Below, piece after piece: positions 8,492-16,751 of a DNA stretch of 64,000 nucleotides (the stretch's first letter is position 1; the number at the start of each line of letters is the position of its first letter). This DNA comes from an uncultured Lachnospiraceae bacterium (GTDB lineage Bacteria; Bacillota; Clostridia; Lachnospirales; Lachnospiraceae). The notes beneath the pieces are model-generated. The model saw only the letters and a list, made by a program, of their open reading frames with translations, was not told the origin of the DNA and did no database searches. The stretch covers positions 55,684 through 119,683 of the forward strand of contig CAJKWK010000002.1 in assembly GCA_905203555.1 (NCBI GenBank), written 5' to 3'. Position numbers and translations under genes: made by a program.

Positions 8492-9676
8492 TTGTTAGAA
8501 ATTAAAACCAACGAATCAGAAGCAGCTGCAAGAATAATAGTTATTGGAGTCGGTGGAGGCGGTAACAACGCGGTAAACCGAATGATTGATGAACAGATTG
8601 CAGGTGTAGAATTTATCGCAATTAATACAGATAAGCAGGCATTACAGCTGTGTAAGGCACCGACACTGATGCAGATCGGTGAGAAACTTACAAAGGGACT
8701 GGGTGCCGGAGCTCAGCCGGAAGTAGGAGAAAAAGCCGCTGAAGAAAGTGCAGAAGAGATTTCTGCTGCAATCAAAGGCGCCGACATGGTATTTGTTACT
8801 TGTGGTATGGGCGGTGGTACCGGTACAGGTGCAACTCCGGTAGTGGCACGAATCGCAAAAGAAATGGGTGCATTGACAGTTGGTGTTGTAACAAAACCAT
8901 TCCGTTTTGAATCCAGAACACGTATGCAGAATGCACTTGCAGGTATTGACAAGTTAAAAGAAAATGTAGATACATTGATTGTAATTCCAAATGATAAGCT
9001 GTTGGAAGTTGTAGATCGAAGAACAACAATGCCGGAGGCTTTGAAAAAGGCAGACGAAGTACTGCAGCAAGGTATCCAGGGTATTACAGATTTGATCAAT
9101 GTACCATCTTTGATCAACCTGGACTTCGCAGATGTTCAGACTGTTATGAAGGACAAAGGAATTGCACATATTGGTATTGGTGAAGGACGTGGCGATGATA
9201 AGGCTCTGGAAGCTGTAAAACAGGCTGTAGCAAGTCCGTTGCTTGAGACAACCATCCAGGGAGCATCTCATGTTATTATCAATGTATCCGGTGATATTAC
9301 ACTTATGGATGCATCTGATGCGGCAGAGTATGTGCAGGAACTTGCAGGTGAAAATGCAAATATCATCTTTGGTGCTACATATGATGACAATAAGTCTGAT
9401 GAAGCTACCATTACAGTTATTGCAACAGGTCTGCATAATGTAGGCGGAAGTTCTTCAAAGTTAAAAGCAAGATTGGAAGGACAGCAGAAGATGGGATCCA
9501 TTCTTCCATCAGGTGATATGGTGAGCAGAAGTGCTGATCTGGAGAGTCGTACAGCAGGAAGAACAGCTGCGACAAGAACAACAGGTGGTACAATCCCTAC
9601 ACTGCAGCAGCCGAGAACTCCATCCGGAACAGTAAAAGAGCAGTCAATTAAGATTCCGGACTTCTTTAAAAAGTAA
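8492..9676 (+). CDS. ftsZ: cell division tubulin homologue FtsZ
   Basis: 394 aa GTPase that assembles the Z-ring. The GTP-binding signature GGGTGTGA is at about residues 107-114, with the nucleotide loop GVGGGGNNAVNRM near the N-terminus and the T7 loop INLDFADVQTVM. The C-terminal peptide IKIPDFFKK binds membrane anchors such as SepF; a flexible Ser/Thr-rich linker precedes it. I chose TTG at 8492. An in-frame ATG at 8471 precedes AAAGGAGG (8476-8483), which is ideally placed for the TTG and cannot serve the ATG. No ftsA lies next to it. Confidence 0.98.
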   Translation: MLEIKTNESEAAARIIVIGVGGGGNNAVNRMIDEQIAGVEFIAINTDKQALQLCKAPTLMQIGEKLTKGLGAGAQPEVGEKAAEESAEEISAAIKGADMVFVTCGMGGGTGTGATPVVARIAKEMGALTVGVVTKPFRFESRTRMQNALAGIDKLKENVDTLIVIPNDKLLEVVDRRTTMPEALKKADEVLQQGIQGITDLINVPSLINLDFADVQTVMKDKGIAHIGIGEGRGDDKALEAVKQAVASPLLETTIQGASHVIINVSGDITLMDASDAAEYVQELAGENANIIFGATYDDNKSDEATITVIATGLHNVGGSSSKLKARLEGQQKMGSILPSGDMVSRSADLESRTAGRTAATRTTGGTIPTLQQPRTPSGTVKEQSIKIPDFFKK

Positions 9677-9693
9677 ATAAAAGCAAAGTGATG

Positions 9694-9724
9694 ACCGGCA
9701 GGAGTTTCCTGCCGGTTTTTTTTG
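9694..9724 (+). terminator. intrinsic terminator after ftsZ
   Basis: A nine-base-pair GC-rich stem (9694-9702 with 9708-9716), a five-base loop and a run of eight or more T. It closes the dcw transcription unit before the sporulation genes. Confidence 0.93.
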
Positions 9725-9748
9725 CGCGTAACTCCCTTTTTCATTTTA

Positions 9749-9814
9749 TGTCGAAACATCTTGTGTATTTCTCGTCAGTATCTGACAAAGTTTCAAAAGA
9801 AAATCTAATATAAT
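9749..9814 (+). promoter_or_regulatory. putative Spo0A-activated spoIIGA promoter
   Basis: TGTCGAA (9749-9755) exactly matches the short Spo0A box core TGNCGAA. A second near match, TGACAAA (9783-9789), overlaps a -35-like CTGACA (9782-9787). The -10 TATAAT is at 9809-9814, giving a spacer of 21 bases instead of 17. Bacillus spoIIG is known to have an over-long sigma-A spacer with Spo0A bound over the -35. This site has the same design; binding itself is inferred. Confidence 0.65.
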
Positions 9815-9841
9815 AAGTCCTGTCGTAAGGAGAGGAATGCG

Positions 9842-10642
9842 ATGCATTATAAAGTGTACATAGACGTATTGTTTTTGACAAATTTAATGATGGATTTTTT
9901 GCTGCTGCTGACAGTGCGGCAGCTTTTAAACTGTCATGTGACTTTAAGAAGAGTTTTTGCGGGGAGCGCTGTGGGTGCTGTTTTTACTTGCCTGCTGCTG
10001 GTATTGCCGGTTCCAAAGTATCTTGTTCCGGTGCTTGGATTTGCGGGAGTTAGTGCAGTTATGGTAAAAGTCGGTCTGGCAGTGAAAGGGTGGAAACAAT
10101 TTGGAAAAGCAGTCGCTCTTTTGTACATATCTGCAATTTTGGGAGGAGGAATTCTGCAGATTTTTCGTTCTTATATGAAACTGAATGGAATATTTTTTAT
10201 TCTTTCAGCAGGCATCTATTTTTTATTGTGCGGTTGTTGGAACATTTTGCTGAGAGTACACCGGGAGCAGAGAAGAACCTGTGAAGTGTTGATTTGTTTT
10301 GGTGGAAAAGAGTGGAACGTTCAGGCATTGATGGATACCGGAAACCAATTAACGGATTCCGTTACGAGAGAGCCGGTACATGTGATCGATGCAGAAATTG
10401 CCGGAGAAATCGGTTTTCATCCGGAACAGGAGACGACAGATGATAAGAACAGACCTTTCTTACGTTATATCCCATATCGAACAGTCGGGGGAACAGGAAT
10501 CATGCCGGTTTTTCGGGTTGAAAAGATTTGCATAAAAACACAACCTGAGCGCTGGATTGAAAAACCTGTTCTCGGTATTTGTGGGGAGATGTTATCGGAA
10601 AACGAAGAATATCAAATGATTTTAAATGCAGACATATTGTAA
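9842..10642 (+). CDS. spoIIGA: SpoIIGA, pro-sigma-E processing protease
   Basis: 266 aa membrane aspartic protease of the sporulation septum that cleaves pro-sigma-E after a signal from the forespore. The N-terminal half has about five membrane helices starting YIDVLFLTNLMMDFLLLL, a typical SpoIIGA opening. The C-terminal half holds the protease domain with the active-site motif DTGN at residues 165-168 (ALMDTGNQLTD). Length is slightly short of the Bacillus protein (about 300 aa). It is followed 16 bases later by its substrate gene sigE. Confidence 0.95.
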   Translation: MHYKVYIDVLFLTNLMMDFLLLLTVRQLLNCHVTLRRVFAGSAVGAVFTCLLLVLPVPKYLVPVLGFAGVSAVMVKVGLAVKGWKQFGKAVALLYISAILGGGILQIFRSYMKLNGIFFILSAGIYFLLCGCWNILLRVHREQRRTCEVLICFGGKEWNVQALMDTGNQLTDSVTREPVHVIDAEIAGEIGFHPEQETTDDKNRPFLRYIPYRTVGGTGIMPVFRVEKICIKTQPERWIEKPVLGICGEMLSENEEYQMILNADIL

Positions 10643-10658
10643 CAGGAGGAAATAAAAC

Positions 10659-11399
10659 ATGGTAGTGAAAGTAGCAGTTCCTAATCAATTCAAAATGAAA
10701 ATTGTACCGGATTTTCGGAGATTTTTCTTTACAAATCAGAAGGAAATCCATTATATTGGAGGTTCAGAGGTACTTCCGCCGCCGTTAGAGGCAGCGCATG
10801 AAACAAAGGTAATCGAACAACTGGGAACTGAATACGGGGAAGAGGCAAAGAAATTACTGATAGAGCACAACTTGCGGCTGGTCGTTTACATAGCAAAGAA
10901 ATTTGATAATACAGGAGTGGGCGTTGAGGATTTGATCTCGATCGGAACCATTGGCTTGATCAAGGCAATTAATACGTTTAATCCAAATAAAAAAATCAAA
11001 TTGGCAACGTATGCGTCCCGGTGCATTGAAAATGAAATTTTAATGTATTTGCGAAGAAATAATAAGACCAAACTGGAAGTGTCTATTGATGAGCCTTTGA
11101 ATGTGGACTGGGATGGAAATGAATTGCTGCTTTCGGATATTTTAGGAACGGAGGAAGATACGATCTATAAAGACCTGGAAACGGAAGCGGAGCGAAGACT
11201 TCTGATTCGGGCGATCAACAAGCTGTCCAGCAGGGAACGGCTGATCATTCAAATGCGTTTTGGGTTGGATAATCCGGAAGGGGAAGAAAAAACGCAGAAA
11301 GAAGTTGCAGATTATCTGGGGATTTCTCAGTCCTATATTTCTCGTCTGGAGAAGAAGATTATGCAGAGACTGAAGCGAGAGATGGTAAGGTATGAATAG
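10659..11399 (+). CDS. sigE: sporulation sigma factor sigma-E (pro-form)
   Basis: 246 aa sigma-70 family factor that directs early mother-cell transcription. The first ~30 residues form a pro-sequence; the boundary is recognisable at the conserved YIGGSEVLPPPL, just before which the Bacillus protein is cut. Region 2 (NLRLVVYIAKKFDNTG, DLISIGTIGLIKAINTFN) and region 4 with the helix-turn-helix (QKEVADYLGISQSYISRLEKKI) are intact. Its RBS is AGGAGG before the ATG at 10659, and the operon with spoIIGA is as in other spore formers. Confidence 0.97.
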   Translation: MVVKVAVPNQFKMKIVPDFRRFFFTNQKEIHYIGGSEVLPPPLEAAHETKVIEQLGTEYGEEAKKLLIEHNLRLVVYIAKKFDNTGVGVEDLISIGTIGLIKAINTFNPNKKIKLATYASRCIENEILMYLRRNNKTKLEVSIDEPLNVDWDGNELLLSDILGTEEDTIYKDLETEAERRLLIRAINKLSSRERLIIQMRFGLDNPEGEEKTQKEVADYLGISQSYISRLEKKIMQRLKREMVRYE

Positions 11400-11405
11400 T
11401 TTATC

Positions 11406-11434
11406 TTTACGGCAGTGCAGCAAAGTGGTATAAT
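11406..11434 (+). promoter_or_regulatory. putative promoter of the MBL nuclease gene
   Basis: TTTACG (11406-11411), 17-base spacer and a perfect TATAAT (11429-11434) lie just after sigE, so the next gene is probably expressed independently of the sporulation operon. Confidence 0.6.
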
Positions 11435-11469
11435 ACTCTTTATTATTAGACGGAAGGTTGGTGGATGCA

Positions 11470-13083
11470 ATGAAACTAACATTTGTTGGAGCAGCACATG
11501 AAGTAACTGGCAGCTGCCATCTGCTGCAGGCTGCGGGAAGGAATATCCTGATTGACTGCGGAATGGAGCAGGGACCGAATCTTTATGAAAATCCCGGGCT
11601 GCCGATTCCGGAGACAGATGTGGATTATGTGCTTTTGACACACGCACACATTGATCATTCAGGTATGATTCCCAAATTGGTCAAAAATGGATTCAAAGGC
11701 GAGATCGTTACAACATTTGCTACGTCGGACTTGTGTAATATTATGCTGCGAGACAGTGCGCACATTCAGGAGTTCGAGGCAGAATGGCGGAATCGAAAGG
11801 GAAAGCGTGCCGGACAGCCGGTGTTTGAACCGGAATATGTTATGCAGGATGCGCTGGATGCCATTGAACTGTTCAGACCATGTCAGTATGGGGACAGGAT
11901 TGTGCTTTGCGATGGGATCGAAGTCCGTTTTACAGATGTAGGACACTTGCTTGGTTCCGCAAGTATTGAGATTTGGGTAACGGAAGAGGATGTACAGAAA
12001 AAGATTGTATTTTCCGGAGATGTGGGGAATATCAATCAACCGATCATCAAGGATCCGCAGTATACGAAAGAGGCAGATTATGTGGTAATTGAATCTACAT
12101 ATGGCAATCGACTGCACAGCACAAGTGAAAAGATTGATTATGTGGGAGATTTTACACGAATTTTGCGGGACACATTTGCAAGAGGAGGAAATGTTGTCAT
12201 TCCGTCTTTTGCAGTTGGAAGAACCCAGGAGATGCTGTATTTTATCAGGGAAATCAAGGAACAGAATCTGCTCAGTGAATATCCGGATTTTGAGGTCTAT
12301 CTGGATAGTCCGCTGGCAATTGAGGCAACGAAGGCATTTACCAAAAACATGCATGGATGTTTTGATGAGGATGCGTTGAAACTGGTGAATGAGGGAATCA
12401 ATCCGCTCGTATTTCCGGGGCTGAAGATCTCTACAACCAGTGAAGATTCCAGAATGATCAATTTTATTGAAAAACCGAAGGTGATCATTTCCGCTTCCGG
12501 TATGTGTGATGCGGGACGAATCCGTCATCATTTAAAACACAACCTCTGGAGAGAAGAGTGTACGATTCTTTTTGTTGGATATCAGGCAGTTGGAACATTG
12601 GGACGGAGACTGATTGAAGGTGAGAAGAATGTAAAACTATTTGGTGAACCGATTGAAGTGCGGGCGAAGATCGAGAGTCTGCATGGAGTCAGTGGTCATG
12701 CGGATATGAATGGATTGATGAGATGGCTGGAAGGATTCGAGACGCCGCTGCAGCATGTATTTGTTGTTCATGGAGAAGATTCTGTGACAGATGAGTTTGC
12801 CGCGGCAGTGGAAGAGAAGTTCGGATGTCCGGCTTTTGCACCGTATCCGGGCGGAGAAGTGGATCTCGTAACAAATGAAATTCTGACCACTGGTGTGAAG
12901 ATTCCGGTGAAAGCGAAAAAACCGGCTCAGAAGAGGGCTGATGCGGCATTTGAAAGATTGCTGGCTGCCGGAAGACGCTTGCTGGAAGTTATTCATAAAA
13001 ATGAAGGACTTGCAAATAAAGATAAGGCGAAGTTCGAATCACAAATTAACAATCTGTCTGATAAATGGGACAGATGGGAATGA
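11470..13083 (+). CDS. MBL-fold beta-CASP RNA-processing hydrolase
   Basis: 537 aa from ATG 11470. In-frame TTG 11458 and GTG 11461 are possible alternatives, but the family starts near MKLTFVGAAHEVTGS. It is a metallo-beta-lactamase fold enzyme with THAHIDHSG (HxHxDH zinc motif), GHLLGSASIE, SGDVG, a beta-CASP insertion (VVIPSFAVGRTQEML), SASGMCDAGRIRHHLKHNL and HGVSGHAD, followed by a basic C-terminal extension. This is the CPSF73/Ysh1-like 'RNA specificity domain' group, distinct from RNase J. It probably acts as an endo- or exoribonuclease; the substrate is unknown. It is placed between sigE and sigG, with no obvious sporulation link. Confidence 0.88.
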   Translation: MKLTFVGAAHEVTGSCHLLQAAGRNILIDCGMEQGPNLYENPGLPIPETDVDYVLLTHAHIDHSGMIPKLVKNGFKGEIVTTFATSDLCNIMLRDSAHIQEFEAEWRNRKGKRAGQPVFEPEYVMQDALDAIELFRPCQYGDRIVLCDGIEVRFTDVGHLLGSASIEIWVTEEDVQKKIVFSGDVGNINQPIIKDPQYTKEADYVVIESTYGNRLHSTSEKIDYVGDFTRILRDTFARGGNVVIPSFAVGRTQEMLYFIREIKEQNLLSEYPDFEVYLDSPLAIEATKAFTKNMHGCFDEDALKLVNEGINPLVFPGLKISTTSEDSRMINFIEKPKVIISASGMCDAGRIRHHLKHNLWREECTILFVGYQAVGTLGRRLIEGEKNVKLFGEPIEVRAKIESLHGVSGHADMNGLMRWLEGFETPLQHVFVVHGEDSVTDEFAAAVEEKFGCPAFAPYPGGEVDLVTNEILTTGVKIPVKAKKPAQKRADAAFERLLAAGRRLLEVIHKNEGLANKDKAKFESQINNLSDKWDRWE

Positions 13084-13152
13084 GAACACGACAGAAGATA
13101 AAATGTAAATAAGTGTACAAATGTAAGAGAAAGGTGAGGACGAGGAAAACAA

Positions 13153-14679
13153 ATGGATAGTAGAACATGGGGAATTTTTGCGATTATCATCATATATTTA
13201 TTGGGAATGGTGGCAGTCGGCGTATATTTTATGAAGAAAAACAATTCGGCGGGAGATTATTATCTCGGCGGCCGAAAGCTGGGACCAATTGTAACAGCGA
13301 TGAGTGCAGAAGCTTCAGACATGAGCAGCTGGCTTTTGATGGGATTGCCGGGAGTTGCATATCTGACCGGTGTGGCAGATGCAGCGTGGACAGCGATAGG
13401 GTTGGCAATCGGAACGTATTTGAACTGGCTGATCGTGGCGAAAAGATTACGCCGATATACTGTAGCAGCAAATAATTCAATTACGATTCCTGAGTTTTTC
13501 TCTAATCGATATAGAGACAAGAGTAAAATATTAGTTGCAATTTCGGCAATCTTTATTGTGATCTTTTTTATTCCGTATACAGCTTCCGGATTTGCGGCAT
13601 GTGGTAAATTATTTTCTACTCTGTTTCATGTGCCGTATCTGCATGCAATGATTGTGAGTGCGGTTGTAATTGTGGCGTACACTGCATTGGGTGGATTTTC
13701 AGCGGCAAGTACGACAGACCTGATTCAGAGCATCGTTATGACAGGGGCATTGATTTGTGTGGTATTATTTGGGATCAATGCAGTTGGCGGTGTTGATGTG
13801 GTGATGACGGAGGCGGGAGAACTTCCGGGATATCTGTCATTGACACAGACTTATGCGGATGGTGCGGCAGCAGAATACGGAACAATTAAGATTGCTTCCA
13901 TGCTGGCATGGGGACTTGGATATTTTGGTATGCCTCATGTGCTGCTCCGTTTTATGGCGATTCGTGATGAAAATGAAGTGAAGATATCCAGAAGAATTGC
14001 AACGATTTGGGTTGTAATTTCCATGGGTGTTGCAATTTTTATCGGTCTGATCGGTCACAGCATGACAAACAATGGAATTAGCGAAGAATTAGCGGGAGCA
14101 GATTCTGAAAAGTTGATTATTGTAGTTGGTACCTTGATGAGTAAGACCGGCGTTCTCGGAGTTATCATTGCAGGTCTGATCATGTCTGGAATCCTTGCAT
14201 GTACAATGTCTACAGCAGATTCTCAGCTTTTGGCAGCGTCTTCCAGCATTTCACAGGACTTACTGAAGGATGTATTCCATTTAAAAATCAGTGATAAAGC
14301 ATCACTGATCGCAGCGCGTATTACAGTTCTTGTGATTGCCGTTCTGGGAGTCTTCATGGCAATAGACCCGAACAGCTCTGTATTTGGAATCGTGTCTTTT
14401 GCATGGGCGGGTTTTGGAGCAGTGTTTGGTCCTGTAATGCTTTTGGCTTTGTTCTGGAAACGATCCAACCGTTATGGGGCAATGGTAAGCATGCTGTCCG
14501 GTGGAATTATGATTTTTGTATGGAAATATCTGGTGCGGCCAATGGGCGGAGCATGGGATATTTATGAATTGCTTCCTGCATTTCTGGTAGCGATTACCTT
14601 AAATGTAATTGTGAGTCTTGCTACAAAGGCGCCGGAAAAGGAAATTATCGATGAATTTGAAAGAGTAGCACGTGGATAA
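13153..14679 (+). CDS. putP: sodium/proline symporter PutP
   Basis: 508 aa, about 13 membrane helices, SSS family. Characteristic segments: GDYYLGGRKLGPIVTAMSAEASDMSSWLLMGLPG with the sodium and substrate site, FFSNRYRD, SGFAACGKLF, and MSGILACTMSTADSQLLAASSSISQDL. Full length for PutP (about 500 aa). It imports L-proline with sodium. It is preceded by AAAGGTGAGG and ends 35 bases before a terminator. A second, less proline-like SSS transporter lies at 55032. Confidence 0.92.
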   Translation: MDSRTWGIFAIIIIYLLGMVAVGVYFMKKNNSAGDYYLGGRKLGPIVTAMSAEASDMSSWLLMGLPGVAYLTGVADAAWTAIGLAIGTYLNWLIVAKRLRRYTVAANNSITIPEFFSNRYRDKSKILVAISAIFIVIFFIPYTASGFAACGKLFSTLFHVPYLHAMIVSAVVIVAYTALGGFSAASTTDLIQSIVMTGALICVVLFGINAVGGVDVVMTEAGELPGYLSLTQTYADGAAAEYGTIKIASMLAWGLGYFGMPHVLLRFMAIRDENEVKISRRIATIWVVISMGVAIFIGLIGHSMTNNGISEELAGADSEKLIIVVGTLMSKTGVLGVIIAGLIMSGILACTMSTADSQLLAASSSISQDLLKDVFHLKISDKASLIAARITVLVIAVLGVFMAIDPNSSVFGIVSFAWAGFGAVFGPVMLLALFWKRSNRYGAMVSMLSGGIMIFVWKYLVRPMGGAWDIYELLPAFLVAITLNVIVSLATKAPEKEIIDEFERVARG

Positions 14680-14714
14680 GGCGTGGATAAGATGTGAATA
14701 AGGCTTAAAGAAGG

Positions 14715-14753
14715 AGTATCGTACATCTCGGAGGGGATGGGACGATACTTTTT
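14715..14753 (+). terminator. intrinsic terminator after putP
   Basis: AGTATCGT and ACGATACT arms extended by an imperfect inner stem (ACATCTC with GGGATGG), followed by five T. It separates putP from sigG. The remaining gap to 14881 holds two direct copies of TTGTCAA (14758-14764 and 14771-14777) and the sigG RBS; I could not place a convincing sigma-F or sigma-G promoter. Confidence 0.8.
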
Positions 14754-14881
14754 CTGATTGTCAATATTTATTGTCAAGGAGTAAAACTTTTTTTATTTGC
14801 ATCGGAAGTGGAATAACAAAGAGTCATCGTGTACAGAATTCTACTAGGTTAAAAAATAATCTGGCAGGAGGTTGAGATACG

Positions 14882-15664
14882 ATGGCTTTAAATAAAGTAG
14901 AGATATGCGGGGTGAATACCGCGAAGCTTCCGCTTCTGAATGAAAAAGAGAAACAGGAGCTTTTTGTGCAGATTAAAGAAGGAAATGAAGAAGCAAGAGA
15001 AGAATATATCAAAGGGAATCTCAGGCTGGTGCTGAGTGTGATCAAGCGGTTCGCAAGCAGCAATGAAAATGCGGATGATTTGTTTCAGATCGGCTGTGTG
15101 GGGTTGATGAAGGCAGTGGATAATTTTGATCCGGACCGGGAAGTGAAGTTTTCTACTTATGCGGTTCCAATGATTATTGGAGAGATCAGAAGGTATCTGC
15201 GGGACAATAATTCGATTCGTGTGAGCAGATCTTTGCGGGATACAGCTTATAAAGCAATCTATGCCAAAGAAGGATATTTAAAAAGAAATATGAAGGAGCC
15301 GACGGTGCAGGAAATAGCAGAAGAAATCGGGATTTCCAAAGAAGATATTGTGTTTGCTTTAGATGCCATACAAGCGCCGGTTAGTCTATATGAGCCTGTT
15401 TACAGCGATGGAGGAGACACATTGTATGTTATGGATCAGGTCAGTGACAAGAAAAACAGAGAAGAGAACTGGATAGAAGAACTATCGTTGGAAGCTGCCA
15501 TGGAGCGGCTGAATGAGCGGGAGCGTTATATCATACGGCTCCGTTTTTTTGAGGGGAAAACACAGATGGAGGTAGCTGAACAGATTGCAATTTCACAGGC
15601 TCAGGTCAGCAGACTGGAAAAGAATGCGCTGAAGGTTATGCGCCAATATTTACTTGGGAAATGA
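14882..15664 (+). CDS. sigG: sporulation sigma factor sigma-G
   Basis: 260 aa late forespore sigma factor. The N-terminus NKVEICGVNTAKLPLL matches the SigG hallmark NKVEICGVDTSKLP. Region 2 contains DDLFQIGCVGLMKAVDNFD and STYAVPMIIGEIRRYLRDN; region 3 PVSLYEPVYSDGGD; region 4 the helix-turn-helix MEVAEQIAISQAQVSRLEK. No pro-sequence, as expected. In Bacillus it directly follows sigE; here two unrelated genes intervene. RBS GGAGG precedes the ATG. Confidence 0.97.
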   Translation: MALNKVEICGVNTAKLPLLNEKEKQELFVQIKEGNEEAREEYIKGNLRLVLSVIKRFASSNENADDLFQIGCVGLMKAVDNFDPDREVKFSTYAVPMIIGEIRRYLRDNNSIRVSRSLRDTAYKAIYAKEGYLKRNMKEPTVQEIAEEIGISKEDIVFALDAIQAPVSLYEPVYSDGGDTLYVMDQVSDKKNREENWIEELSLEAAMERLNERERYIIRLRFFEGKTQMEVAEQIAISQAQVSRLEKNALKVMRQYLLGK

Positions 15665-15681
15665 GATTTGAAAAATTTTTG

Positions 15682-15710
15682 TTGAAATTTTTATGCCTTC
15701 ATACTATGAT
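15682..15710 (+). promoter_or_regulatory. putative sigma-A promoter of the HAD gene
   Basis: TTGAAA (15682-15687), 17-base spacer and TATGAT (15705-15710), starting 18 bases after the sigG stop and 40 bases before the next ATG. Confidence 0.6.
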
Positions 15711-15750
15711 ATAAAATAGCAAAGCTAATTTATAAAAGGACGGGAAGAGA

Positions 15751-16413
15751 ATGTATAAGGCATGTATATTTGATTTGGATGGAACACTGACAGATACATT
15801 GGAATCTTTGACTTTTTCTGTAAATGAGACCTTGAAAGAGATGCATTTGCCTGAGATTACATCAGAGCAGTGCCGGGAGTTCGTCGGAAATGGAGCCCGG
15901 GTTTTGATGGAAAAGGCAATCACAGTATCGGGAGAGGAACATTTAAGTCGCCTGGAAGAGGCGATGGAAAGATATGGACGCATATTTGACGCAAACTGCA
16001 CATATCATGTAATACCATATCCGGGAATTGTTTCTATGCTGGAAGAGATGAATCAAAAAGGGATTCAGCTTGCAGTACTTTCTAATAAGCCGCACAGACA
16101 GGCTGTGCATGTAGTAGAAGAGATCTTTGGAGAGAATAGATTTCGGGTAGTTCAGGGGCAGAAAGAGAATGTGCCAAGAAAACCGGATCCAACAGCTGCG
16201 CTTCAGATTGCAAAGCAGCTTCATGCAGCGCCGGAAGAGACGATTTATATCGGAGACTCGGAAGTGGATGTCGCCACAGGCAGAGCGGCGGAGATGCTGA
16301 CAATTGGTGTGTCATGGGGATTCCGGAAACGACAGGTTCTGGAAGAGGCTGGTGCCAGATATATTGCAGATTCCCCGGAGGAAATTTTGAAATGGATAAA
16401 CAGGGAGGTTTAA
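15751..16413 (+). CDS. HAD-family phosphatase (phosphoglycolate phosphatase-like)
   Basis: 220 aa. Motif I is DLDGTLTDT (nucleophile Asp 8), motif II VLSNKPH, motif III the Lys in RKPDP, and motif IV GDSEVDVATG; the helical cap domain lies between motifs I and II. This is the Gph/PpaX subfamily of HAD hydrolases, acting on phosphoglycolate, pyrophosphate or sugar phosphates; the substrate cannot be read from sequence. The next gene starts five bases after its stop. Confidence 0.88.
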   Translation: MYKACIFDLDGTLTDTLESLTFSVNETLKEMHLPEITSEQCREFVGNGARVLMEKAITVSGEEHLSRLEEAMERYGRIFDANCTYHVIPYPGIVSMLEEMNQKGIQLAVLSNKPHRQAVHVVEEIFGENRFRVVQGQKENVPRKPDPTAALQIAKQLHAAPEETIYIGDSEVDVATGRAAEMLTIGVSWGFRKRQVLEEAGARYIADSPEEILKWINREV

Positions 16414-16417
16414 AAGC

Positions 16418-16681
16418 ATGAATGAGTACAGCGAGGAGTGTTTATTGACTTTTTTGAAAAAACAGTCACAATTATTTGATGAACCGGTGGCGGAAACACT
16501 GGAAGAGGCAGAAGCATTTCTGGAAGACTGTATGGCAGTTGTGGTAGATTCCCTTGATGAAGTACGGGAATATTTTGAAGAAAATGGTGCAGATGTAGAG
16601 TCTATGAGTCAAGATGAATTGGAAGAAGCTTCTGAAGTATTTGCACTTGCGAATGGACAGTATCTCATAGTAGAAGGCTGA
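16418..16681 (+). CDS. small acidic protein, unknown function
   Basis: 87 aa with RBS AGGAGG-like upstream (GGGAGG) and only four bases between it and the HAD gene, so it is a real co-transcribed gene. It is strongly acidic, with repeated Glu/Asp-rich helical segments (EPVAETLEEAEAFLEDCMAVVVDSLDEVREYF) and a C-terminal VFALANGQYLIVEG that looks like a short beta hairpin. No signal peptide or membrane helix. I recall similar proteins in Lachnospiraceae that are sometimes labelled 'glyoxalase', but I see no metal-binding pattern that supports this. Function unknown; the neighbour suggests a partner of the phosphatase. Confidence 0.75.
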   Translation: MNEYSEECLLTFLKKQSQLFDEPVAETLEEAEAFLEDCMAVVVDSLDEVREYFEENGADVESMSQDELEEASEVFALANGQYLIVEG

Positions 16682-16705
16682 TTCAAGGATTGTAGAAATA
16701 AGAAG

Positions 16706-16732
16706 GGAATCGGAAGTCCGGTTCCTTTTTTT
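16706..16732 (+). terminator. intrinsic terminator
   Basis: Stem GGAATCGGA (16706-16714) with TCCGGTTCC (16717-16725), a tight loop and seven T. It ends the HAD/small protein unit just before the RBS of the next gene. Confidence 0.88.
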
Positions 16733-16751
16733 CATAAAGAGGAGGTTTGAC

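Noticed and set aside
11659..12531. Long minus-strand open frame opposite the MBL nuclease gene
   Set aside because: Cys/His/Arg-rich composition without any domain; a shadow of the plus-strand gene.
14754..14881. Possible sigma-F or sigma-G promoter for sigG
   Set aside because: GCATC and GGAATAACA-like words are present but their spacing does not fit either consensus.
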